Assembly (NCBI GenBank): GCA_023248665.1
Contig: JAHFEC010000067.1
Location: forward strand, 1-6,637
Reading direction: 5' to 3'
From: Microcaldota archaeon
GTDB taxonomy: Archaea; Micrarchaeota; Micrarchaeia; Anstonellales; Anstonellaceae
Length of the DNA stretch: 6,637 nucleotides
Notes under the pieces: generated by a model
Database searches by the model: none
Seen by the model: only the letters and a program-made list of their open reading frames with translations
What the model was told of the DNA's origin: nothing
Made by a program: the position numbers and the translations under genes
Part shown: piece by piece, positions 1 to 3,809 of the stretch
Position numbering within the stretch: position 1 is the first letter of the stretch
Layout of the letters: each line of letters begins with the position of its first letter

Positions 1-181
1 AGAGCGGCTGGTCTGCCGACAAGCGGCAGTTTGGGTGGGGCATTTCCCAGAAACTGCCAGAGAGAATCGACACGGCTGATTTCTGCACTCATCTATGGCA
101 TAATCTCTTCAGGCTGGGTCTGGGTTAATTCTGTCCCACAGCCGCCGGCGTAGATAGATATATAATTTTCAACGGCGGAGA
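1..181. other. Left-edge stretch without a convincing gene
   Basis: Two plus-strand frames are open from the left edge. One ends at TAA 126-128 after 41 codons and the other at TAG 151-153 after 50 codons. Neither contains an ATG and I recognise no family, so at most one could be the 3' end of an upstream gene. The DNA holds two mutually exclusive hairpins: CTGCCG (13-18) with CGGCAG (24-29), or GGCAGTTT (25-32) with AAACTGCC (51-58). A CAGCCGCCGGCG at 139-150 resembles the core of the repeats at 1617-1926. A TATA-like TATATAA lies at about 160-166. Confidence 0.4.
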
Positions 182-211
182 ATGAATATTTCAAATCAGA
201 ATGAGAATGCT

Positions 212-241
212 CTGCTCAGAACGGCGATCCGTTCTGAGCAG
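212..241. repeat. Perfect 13-bp inverted repeat with CGAT loop
   Basis: CTGCTCAGAACGG at 212-224 is the exact reverse complement of 229-241, separated by the four bases CGAT. It lies downstream of a TATA-like box near 160-166 and just upstream of AATATAAAAG at 246-255, a second good archaeal TATA candidate. It has no oligo-T tail, so it does not look like an archaeal terminator. It could be a structured RNA, a mobile-element end or a protein-binding palindrome. The pairing is seen directly; the role is unknown. Confidence 0.75.
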
Positions 242-245
242 TTAG

Positions 246-255
246 AATATAAAAG
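246..255 (+). promoter_or_regulatory. TATA-like box upstream of the operator pair
   Basis: AATATAAAAG matches an archaeal TATA box and would start a transcript near position 277, just before the operator-like palindromes. It may be an alternative promoter for the ATPase gene. It is supported by base composition and position only. Confidence 0.3.
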
Positions 256-278
256 AGGAATCTCCCGTCCATCAAAAG

Positions 279-318
279 TGTTCAGTATACTGCACAGAAG
301 TGTGCGATATACTGCACA
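279..318. promoter_or_regulatory. Two tandem 18-bp palindromic operator-like sites
   Basis: Site 1 (279-296) reads TGTTCAGTATACTGCACA, a palindrome with one mismatched pair. Site 2 (301-318) reads TGTGCGATATACTGCACA and keeps the outer TGTGC...GCACA arms. Both share the 11-mer TATACTGCACA (286-296 and 308-318), exactly 22 bp apart, about two helical turns. Site 2 ends three bases before the TATA box at 321-328, where a bound protein would block TBP/TFB. Inferred role: a two-dimer repressor operator for the ATPase gene. The regulator is unknown and could be encoded elsewhere. Confidence 0.6.
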
Positions 319-320
319 CC

Positions 321-328
321 TTTATATA
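321..328 (+). promoter_or_regulatory. TATA box of the ATPase gene
   Basis: TTTATATA is centred about 26 bases before the ATG at 351 and 20 before the ATG at 345. The 26-base spacing matches the archaeal TATA-to-start distance, so the mRNA is probably leaderless from 351. No Shine-Dalgarno sequence is present, which agrees. Confidence 0.65.
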
Positions 329-350
329 CTTCCTGCCCTCAATTATGACC

Positions 351-1571
351 ATGATTTCGGTTGAGACGTTGCAGTTGGTGGTCCGCAAGCAGCGCAGCGA
401 GCTTGAGCTGGACGAGAAGTACCTCCCAAGGCAGCTCTACAAGGCGATAACCCCGGATGCCGATTTCGCCACGGTCATTGCCGGCGTGCGCCGGGGCGGC
501 AAGAGCACGCTCCTGCGCCAGATCGCCAAACAAGCCAAGAAGTTCTATTACACCAGTTTCGAGGATTCCCGGCTCTCCGGCTTCGAGGCATCGGATTTCC
601 ACCGCCTTGAGGGCGTGCTGGCCGAAGAGTTCGGCCCTGCCGAACTCTATCTCTTCGACGAGGTGCAGAACGTGAAGGGCTGGGAGCGTTATGTCGGCGG
701 CTCCCTTGGGAAAGGGAAGAAATTCGTCCTCACCGGCTCCAATGCCTCTTTGCTCTCCAAGGAACTGGGCACCCACCTGACCGGCAGGCATCTGACTTAC
801 GAGCTTTTTCCCTTCTCGTACCCGGAATTCCTGGCATTTACGAGCCTGAAAGCCAACACCGAGAGCGCCCGCCGTTACATTCGCGACGGGGGGTTCCCGG
901 CTTATCTCAAGAAGGGGCTGGATGAGATATTACAGGGATTGCTCACCGACATACTAAATAGGGACATCATGGCCCGATACCAGATACGGGATGGCAAGCT
1001 CCTGCGGGACATGGCGCTCCATCTGGCCTCCAACGTGGGCAAGGAATTCTCCTATAACCGGCTGAGGAAAGTTTTCGATGCGGGTTCCACCAACAGCATA
1101 ACGCAATACGGCACTTATCTGGAGGACAGCTACCTGTTCTTCTACCTGCCGCGTTTCGATTATTCTCCCGCCAAGCAACTGGTGGCCCCCAAGAAGGCCT
1201 ATTGCATTGATAACGGCCTGGCGAGGGCCAATTCCCTCTCCTTCTCGTCCGATGAGGGTCGAATGCTGGAAAATGCCGTTTTCCTGTCCTTGAGGCGCAA
1301 AAACAGGGAGCTGATGTATTTCAGGGAGGAGGGGGGCGAATGCGACTTCCTGCTCAAACAGAAAGGGGCTATTGGCGCCGCCGTCCAGGTCTGCCTCAAG
1401 CTGGATGACGAGAACCTCAAGCGCGAGACTATGGGGCTGCAGATGGCCATGAAGCGGTTCAAGCTGGCCGAAGGGACGATTGTCACCTTAGAGCAGGAGG
1501 ACCGCTTAGAAGTGGATGGCGGGGTAATCAAGGTCGTGCCGGCCCGGAAATGGCTCAACGGGGACAGCTAA
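351..1571 (+). CDS. AAA ATPase of the COG1373 / DUF4143 type
   Basis: A 406-residue P-loop ATPase; the frame also allows ATG 345 or GTG 300. I chose ATG 351 from the TATA spacing. Residues 45-52 are the Walker A loop GVRRGGKS. Residues 99-104 (LYLFDE) are Walker B, followed by LTGSN at 127-131 at the sensor position. Family hallmarks follow: FPFSYPEF (153-160), GGFPAY (180-185), YLEDSYLFF (256-264) and YCIDNGL (284-290). The C-terminal part has a glutamate in ENAVF (E307), ECDFLL (D332) and AVQVCLKL, a layout like the PD-(D/E)XK-fold region of DUF4143 proteins; activity is uncertain. Length is normal for the family. Its cellular role is not known; such genes are patchily distributed and often found in accessory DNA. 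Palindromic operators overlap the promoter zone, so it is probably repressible. Confidence 0.9.
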   Translation: MISVETLQLVVRKQRSELELDEKYLPRQLYKAITPDADFATVIAGVRRGGKSTLLRQIAKQAKKFYYTSFEDSRLSGFEASDFHRLEGVLAEEFGPAELYLFDEVQNVKGWERYVGGSLGKGKKFVLTGSNASLLSKELGTHLTGRHLTYELFPFSYPEFLAFTSLKANTESARRYIRDGGFPAYLKKGLDEILQGLLTDILNRDIMARYQIRDGKLLRDMALHLASNVGKEFSYNRLRKVFDAGSTNSITQYGTYLEDSYLFFYLPRFDYSPAKQLVAPKKAYCIDNGLARANSLSFSSDEGRMLENAVFLSLRRKNRELMYFREEGGECDFLLKQKGAIGAAVQVCLKLDDENLKRETMGLQMAMKRFKLAEGTIVTLEQEDRLEVDGGVIKVVPARKWLNGDS

Positions 1572-1616
1572 GGGGCAAAATCAACGTTCAGATACGGATT
1601 CAGACCAAAGGCATTT

Positions 1617-1926
1617 GTCCTGCCGTCTGCGCTCATTTCATTCGCTTGCCGACAGTTTCGGCCTGCAGGCCGAAATCTCGGCAACTGCGGTTGCCGATCC
1701 TGCCGCCGGCGCTCACTTCGTTCGCTTGTCGTCGTCTCCGCAGCCGCGCGAGCGTCTGCGGATCCTGCCGCCGGCGTTCAGCCCTTCGGGCTTCACTTGG
1801 CGGCCGTCTCCAAAATCGGCGTTCCGATTTCAGATCCTGCCGCCGGCGCTCATTTCATTCGCTTGTCGTCGTCTCCGCAGCCGCGCTGGCGTCTGCGGAT
1901 CCTGCCACCGGCGAAATCTCATTTTG
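1617..1926. repeat. Modular palindromic repeat block
   Basis: A GATCCTGCCGCCGGCG core recurs at 1696, 1761, 1833 and (one change) 1898, with a diverged copy from 1617. Spacings are 79, 65, 72 and 65 bp. The 65-bp units at 1696 and 1833 are nearly identical and contain TCCGCAG...CTGCGGA (1737-1743 with 1756-1762; 1874-1880 with 1893-1899). The other units carry different hairpins in the same place: a perfect 20-nt palindrome TTTCGGCCTGCAGGCCGAAA at 1656-1675, AGCCC/GGGCT at 1780-1792 and AAATCGG/CCGATTT at 1813-1830. Overlapping open frames here are repeat-generated and do not look like proteins. This fills the gap between the ATPase and the antitoxin. Confidence 0.85.
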
Positions 1927-1931
1927 AAAAA
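1927..1931 (-). terminator. Short oligo-T stop signal after the antitoxin
   Basis: On the minus strand an ATTTTTC run (AAAAA on the plus strand) begins about 13 bases after the antitoxin stop codon. Archaeal RNA polymerase terminates at such T tracts, but this one is short and weak. Confidence 0.35.
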
Positions 1932-1943
1932 TAGGTGCTGAAT

Positions 1944-2126
1944 TCAAAGGCTGTCGATGCTTGCAAAATTCTCTTTCCGGTTATTCTTGATGTCGTCTTT
2001 AACCTCTGATATGAGTTTGCGCTCCTCTTCGGTTAAAAATGAGTCGAGCTGGTGAATTACAAGGAGCCGGTTGACTTTTTTCTCAAGTCGCTTGAAATCA
2101 TGAACGGATACAATTGCATCTTCCAT
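1944..2126 (-). CDS. Small antitoxin-like protein, partner of the RelE/ParE-like toxin
   Basis: A 60-residue acidic, helical protein. The C-terminal half has the pattern EEERKLISEVKDD, then NRKENFASIDSL, which resembles the toxin-wrapping tails of small RelB-like antitoxins. I cannot assign an exact family. It starts at ATG 2126; on the minus strand AGGTG lies five bases upstream and serves as a Shine-Dalgarno sequence, as expected for an internal gene of an operon. It lies 29 bp downstream of the toxin gene, so the order is toxin first, antitoxin second. No clear DNA-binding domain is visible in this short chain. The assignment rests mainly on size, charge and adjacency to the toxin. Confidence 0.6.
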   Translation of the reverse strand: MEDAIVSVHDFKRLEKKVNRLLVIHQLDSFLTEEERKLISEVKDDIKNNRKENFASIDSL

Positions 2127-2155
2127 TTTTACACCTGTTTAGCTAATATCTGCGG

Positions 2156-2407
2156 CTACTTATAAATCCTTCCGCGAGTGTCGAAATCCGCTACGTAAAC
2201 GACGCCTTCCCGGATGATCTCCAATATCCTGTATTTGCCCACTCTTGTCCGATAAGTATGCTCTTCACCCGAAATCTTTATCGTGTCGAGGTTGAAAGGC
2301 TCCACAAGCAATTTGAAAACTTCGCGAAGCCTTTCTTTCAGTTCGTTGTCGTCTAGCTTGTCGAATTTCTTCTGGGTTTTCTTGTGAATCAGAACCTGAT
2401 AAGGCAT
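2156..2407 (-). CDS. RelE/ParE superfamily toxin
   Basis: An 83-residue basic protein with the family layout: a first strand PYQVLIHKK, a helical hairpin (residues 11-36, KKFDKLDDNELKERLREV region), then beta strands TYRTRVGKYRILEII (51-65) and GVVYVADFDTRGRIYK (68-83). The RVGKYRI segment and the closing basic/aromatic RGRIY are typical of RelE-like mRNA interferases. R53, R55, R60, R78, R80 and Y82 are candidate RNA-contact or catalytic residues, by analogy with archaeal RelE. ParE-like action on gyrase cannot be excluded from sequence, but the basic C-terminus favours a ribosome-dependent RNase. The ATG at 2407 is about 25 bases from a TATA-like TTTTAGAA, and there is no Shine-Dalgarno, so translation is probably leaderless. 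The stop is TAG. Confidence 0.85.
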   Translation of the reverse strand: MPYQVLIHKKTQKKFDKLDDNELKERLREVFKLLVEPFNLDTIKISGEEHTYRTRVGKYRILEIIREGVVYVADFDTRGRIYK

Positions 2408-2428
2408 AACGGGATAGTGACCTTATGA

Positions 2429-2436
2429 TTCTAAAA
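2429..2436 (-). promoter_or_regulatory. TATA box of the toxin-antitoxin operon
   Basis: Minus-strand TTTTAGAA is centred about 25 bases upstream of the toxin ATG, the distance expected for a leaderless archaeal mRNA. No other strong box lies nearby. Confidence 0.45.
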
Positions 2437-2470
2437 GGGGGTTCCCATACTTTTTCCACTTCGTAAATCC

Positions 2471-2510
2471 TCCGGCGTTTAACCAACCGTTAAGGCCTGC
2501 CGCCGGCGAT
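2471..2510. repeat. Solitary palindromic repeat related to the 1617-1926 block
   Basis: CCTGCCGCCGGCGAT at 2496-2510 copies the core of the large repeat block. With CCGGCG at 2472-2477 pairing to CGCCGG at 2501-2506, and TTAAC (2479-2483) pairing to GTTAA (2489-2493), the segment folds as an interrupted hairpin. It occupies the gap between the toxin promoter and the next gene. Confidence 0.55.
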
Positions 2511-2543
2511 TCCTTCTTTAAGCCTATCGTTGTTATCCTATCA

Positions 2544-2548
2544 GAGGT
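2544..2548 (+). promoter_or_regulatory. Shine-Dalgarno sequence of the 51-residue gene
   Basis: GAGGT lies six bases before the ATG at 2555 and twelve before the in-frame ATG at 2561. It supports the first ATG as the start and supports that this short frame is really translated. Confidence 0.5.
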
Positions 2549-2554
2549 TTTTGC

Positions 2555-2710
2555 ATGGGAATGAGCAAGCATGATTTGGAACGAAAAAGGCAGAACATGA
2601 AGCGCCGCGTCGAGGAGCTTGAGGCCATCGCCAAAAACGACCCGCTCAAGCGCAAGCCGCAGATCCACGAGGAGCTCGAGAAGCTCAAGAAGCAGCTCGC
2701 CGAGAACTAG
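2555..2710 (+). CDS. Small charged coiled-coil protein, unknown function
   Basis: A 51-residue protein beginning MGMSKHDLER and ending KKQLAEN. More than half of the residues are charged. Leucines and other apolar residues recur at heptad-like spacing in ELEAIAKNDP and again in EELEKLKKQL, with a central DPLKRKPQ turn, suggesting two short helices forming a hairpin or coiled coil. The Shine-Dalgarno GAGGT precedes it, codon use is GC-rich like its neighbours, and it is followed by oligo-T tracts, so it looks genuine despite its size. No catalytic motif is seen and I do not recognise the family. It converges on the DUF357 gene with 15 bp between stop codons. Confidence 0.65.
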   Translation: MGMSKHDLERKRQNMKRRVEELEAIAKNDPLKRKPQIHEELEKLKKQLAEN

Positions 2711-2737
2711 TCTTTTTAGGCGTTTTCATCCTTTTTT
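2711..2737 (+). terminator. Oligo-T terminator of the 51-residue gene
   Basis: A T5 run at 2712-2716, TTTT at 2723-2726 and T6 at 2732-2737 directly follow the TAG stop. This is the archaeal form of intrinsic termination. The last run overlaps the end of the convergent DUF357 gene. Confidence 0.6.
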
Positions 2738-2986
2738 CGCTTTTCGAAAAGCGTCAATCAGTCCGTGGGCATAATTGATGGCCCCGAACGCCGTCACATA
2801 ATCCTTTTTCCCCAAAAAGTATTTCGTGTCCTCGCAATATTGCGCCGCCAGATCCAGGACGTATCCGTTCTCCGGCGTTCTCTTCACTTCCTCGGCATTT
2901 GAGTAGAACTGGTCGATGTCGGAGCGGATGCGCTCCGCATCGTTTTTCGCAGGTGTCTTGGCCGGTTTTGCTGTTTTGCTCTCCAT
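2726..2986 (-). CDS. DUF357 family protein
   Basis: An 86-residue protein of the archaeal DUF357 family. Residues 1-15 are a lysine/alanine/proline-rich tail. The conserved helical core follows: DAERIRSDIDQFY (16-28), then YVLDLAAQYCEDTKYFLGKKDYVTAFGAINYAHGLIDAFRK, in which the CEDTKYFL, KKDYVTAF and NYAHGLIDA segments are the family signature. The family folds as a small helical bundle. Its function is unestablished; it is widely conserved in archaea, which makes it one of the best taxonomic markers in this window. ATG 2986 is preceded on the minus strand by GAGGAG, four bases away, and by a TATA-like box giving a short leader. Length matches the family. Confidence 0.93.
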   Translation of the reverse strand: MESKTAKPAKTPAKNDAERIRSDIDQFYSNAEEVKRTPENGYVLDLAAQYCEDTKYFLGKKDYVTAFGAINYAHGLIDAFRKAKKG

Positions 2987-2988
2987 AT

Positions 2989-2996
2989 GTCTCCTC
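2989..2996 (-). promoter_or_regulatory. Shine-Dalgarno sequence of the DUF357 gene
   Basis: Minus-strand AAGAGGAGA lies about four bases upstream of the ATG at 2986. It fixes this start and implies a leadered mRNA, unlike the divergent neighbour. Confidence 0.7.
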
Positions 2997-3034
2997 TTTG
3001 CAACCGATTCGTTTTCTGACGTGATTTTGCGCGA

Positions 3035-3063
3035 TATTATTTTAAGCCTCCACCTTATAATAA
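3035..3063. promoter_or_regulatory. Divergent promoter region
   Basis: Two TATA-like boxes lie back to back. CTTAAAATAATA on the minus strand (3046 down to 3035) would start the DUF357 mRNA near 3014, giving a leader of about 28 nt containing its Shine-Dalgarno. CTTATAATAA on the plus strand (3054-3063) is centred about 29 bases before the ATG at 3088, giving an almost leaderless mRNA for the 109-residue protein. Confidence 0.55.
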
Positions 3064-3087
3064 CTTTCAGATGTTGGGGTAGTTTTC

Positions 3088-3417
3088 ATGCTCGTCGTCA
3101 CCAAATCCTTCATCGGCAGGGTCAAATTCGGCCAGAAAGAGGACGCCGGCGTATACACATGGATTGCCTACCCCAACGACCAGTACGCGATGCATTCGGC
3201 CGTCATCAAGGTTACCTCGGTGGGCAAGAACCGCGAGGCGGAAGAGGAGGAGAAGAAACAATCGCACGCGCAGGCCCGGTCGGAAGCCGTGGCCGAGCCC
3301 TCATCCGTGGAAACAAAACCGGCCGTCCTTTCCGACACGCTGGTGGCCGAAGCGCCGGCTCCCGCCCGCGCCGCCGCCTTCCAGCCGTTCAAGCAGTTCG
3401 AGCTTTTCCTGAACTAA
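3088..3417 (+). CDS. Hypothetical protein with folded N-terminus and disordered tail
   Basis: A 109-residue protein I do not recognise. Residues 1-50 look folded and beta-rich (MLVVTKSFIGRVKFG, GVYTWIAYPNDQY, HSAVIKVTSVG), perhaps a small barrel. Residues 50-95 are low complexity: first acidic and lysine-rich (EAEEEEKKQ), then alanine/proline-rich. The last residues, QPFKQFELFLN, return to an aromatic/hydrophobic pattern. This layout of globular head, flexible linker and short hydrophobic terminal peptide is typical of proteins that tether a partner through the tail; that is inference. No transmembrane segment, signal peptide or metal motif is seen. Its promoter region is shared, divergently, with the DUF357 gene, and T5 at 3422-3426 follows its stop. 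Confidence 0.8.
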   Translation: MLVVTKSFIGRVKFGQKEDAGVYTWIAYPNDQYAMHSAVIKVTSVGKNREAEEEEKKQSHAQARSEAVAEPSSVETKPAVLSDTLVAEAPAPARAAAFQPFKQFELFLN

Positions 3418-3421
3418 ATCC

Positions 3422-3426
3422 TTTTT
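3422..3426 (+). terminator. Oligo-T tract after the 109-residue protein
   Basis: TTTTT lies five bases after the TAA stop, consistent with archaeal oligo-T termination, though the run is short. Confidence 0.4.
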
Positions 3427-3439
3427 AATTGCGAATCCG

Positions 3440-3448
3440 CTAATATAG
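3440..3448 (+). promoter_or_regulatory. TATA box likely driving tRNA-Thr
   Basis: CTAATATAG would start a transcript near 3470, leaving a purine-rich 5' leader of about 64 nt for RNase P to remove before G1 of the tRNA at 3534. A weaker box, ACAATATG near 3515-3522, is too close to G1. The same GCTAATATA string recurs at 3682-3690, before the second tRNA half. Confidence 0.45.
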
Positions 3449-3533
3449 CATATCTGCCCGTCATGAAAGAAAAGTGCTTCACCCCCAAAGAAAGAGAAGA
3501 AAGAAAAAGAATGGACAATATGCCATCATTCAA

Positions 3534-3684
3534 GCCTTCGTAGCTCAGTGGTAGAGCGCCTGTCTCGTAAGGCTTTTTTGCGCGGAGCGCAAAAAACCCC
3601 TGAAAACGCGCAACATTCGGCAATGCCCGAACGCTTGCGTGTCGAGAGAACAGGAGGTCGAGAGTTCAAATCTCTCCGGAGGCT
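3534..3684 (+). tRNA. tRNA-Thr(CGT) with a 79-nt intron
   Basis: Exons are 3534-3569 and 3649-3684. The acceptor stem GCCTTCG/CGGAGGC pairs fully with one U-G. The D arm is GCTC/GAGC, the anticodon stem CCTGT (3559-3563) with ACAGG (3650-3654), the loop CTCGTAA with anticodon CGT, the variable region AGGTC, and the T arm GAGAG-TTCAAAT-CTCTC. The discriminator is U73, usual for archaeal tRNA-Thr, and CCA is not encoded. The intron (3570-3648) lies at the canonical 37/38 site. CTCG (3564-3567) pairs with CGAG (3643-3646), flanked by 3-nt bulges TAA and AGA: a bulge-helix-bulge motif for the archaeal splicing endonuclease, cut after A3569 and G3648. It decodes ACG codons. Confidence 0.95.
3570..3648 (+). 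other. tRNA-Thr intron folding into two hairpins
   Basis: The intron folds into two arms. Arm 1: 3571-3583 pairs with 3587-3599 (GG, one C-C mismatch, T6/A6, GCGC) around a GGA triloop at 3584-3586. Arm 2: 3606-3613 pairs with 3635-3642 (one G-U), then TTCGG (3616-3620) pairs with CCGAA (3627-3631). Arm 2 stacks directly on the central helix of the splice motif. No open reading frame of note is inside. Confidence 0.8.
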
Positions 3685-3690
3685 AATATA
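3684..3690 (+). promoter_or_regulatory. TATA-like box before the second tRNA half
   Basis: TAATATA begins on the last base of tRNA-Thr and would start a transcript near 3713, about 60 bases upstream of the second tRNA 3' half. It may allow that half to be transcribed on its own. Support is sequence and position only. Confidence 0.3.
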
Positions 3691-3697
3691 CTGGCAT

Positions 3698-3718
3698 GCT
3701 GGTGCCGGAGGCGCCAGC
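3698..3718. repeat. Hairpin with GGA triloop between the two tRNA elements
   Basis: GCTGGTGCC (3698-3706) pairs with GGCGCCAGC (3710-3718) through nine pairs, one U-G, closing on GGA (3707-3709). No T tract follows at once. It shares the GGA loop with the tRNA-Thr intron arm and with the hairpin at 3741-3773. Confidence 0.65.
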
Positions 3719-3740
3719 AAGACTCTTTCTTTTACGCTGA

Positions 3741-3773
3741 AGCGCTTTTCTTTGCGGAGCAAAGAAAAGGGCT
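3741..3773. repeat. Long hairpin with GGA triloop abutting the second tRNA half
   Basis: Bases 3741-3755 pair with 3759-3773 around GGA (3756-3758): 14 pairs with a single G-G mismatch. The design copies arm 1 of the tRNA-Thr intron: GC-rich tip, T-run against A-run, one mismatch, GC-rich base. It ends one base before ACAGG of the tRNA half, the place an intron or split-tRNA leader would occupy. Confidence 0.75.
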
Positions 3774-3774
3774 C

Positions 3775-3809
3775 ACAGGAGGTCATGGGTTCAAATCTCG
3801 TCGGGGGCT
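3775..3809 (+). tRNA. Orphan tRNA 3' half (split-tRNA candidate or remnant)
   Basis: This is a complete 3' half: anticodon-stem strand ACAGG (3775-3779), variable AGGTC, T stem ATGGG (3785-3789) with CTCGT (3797-3801), T loop TTCAAAT, acceptor strand CGGGGGC (3802-3808) and U73 (3809). It aligns with the tRNA-Thr 3' exon at 29 of 36 positions including base 38. In the T stem, pair 49-65 changes G-C to A-U, 50-64 A-U to U-G and 52-62 A-U to G-U, so pairing is kept. No matching 5' half (GC..., D arm, CCTGT) is visible within the window. The upstream tRNA-Thr 5' acceptor GCCTTCG could also pair with CGGGGGC using two U-G pairs. Options: 3' half of a trans-spliced tRNA, an alternative partner of the local 5' exon, or a remnant of a rearranged gene. 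Confidence 0.6.

Noticed and set aside
182..364. 60-codon plus-strand open frame starting at ATG 182
   Set aside because: It runs through the perfect 13-bp hairpin, both operator-like sites and the ATPase TATA box, overlaps the ATPase start and lacks a properly spaced Shine-Dalgarno. Non-coding regulatory DNA explains it better.
1617..1926. CRISPR array
   Set aside because: Units are 65-79 bp with palindromes inside, spacers are not unique (two units nearly identical), and no cas genes are seen.
1550..1941. Two overlapping plus-strand open frames (125 and 108 codons) across the repeat block
   Set aside because: Their peptides are repetitive (recurring FACRRLRSRA-type strings) because the DNA is repeated and GC-rich. 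No start signal or family resemblance.
2738..2753. Perfect palindrome CGCTTTTCGAAAAGCG
   Set aside because: It falls within the last codons of DUF357 (lysine, alanine, phenylalanine, arginine) and can arise from codon use; no T tract follows on the minus strand in a position to terminate.
3463..3543. 26-codon frame from ATG 3463 whose TAG stop lies inside tRNA-Thr
   Set aside because: It is purine-rich, has no Shine-Dalgarno, and the TATA box at 3440-3448 would start transcription after the ATG. It is more likely the tRNA leader.
3689..3774. A hidden 5' half for the orphan tRNA, for example a D arm at 3698-3718 and an anticodon CTT near 3724
   Set aside because: No 7-nt stretch here pairs with CGGGGGC, no strand pairs with ACAGG, and position 37 would be a pyrimidine.
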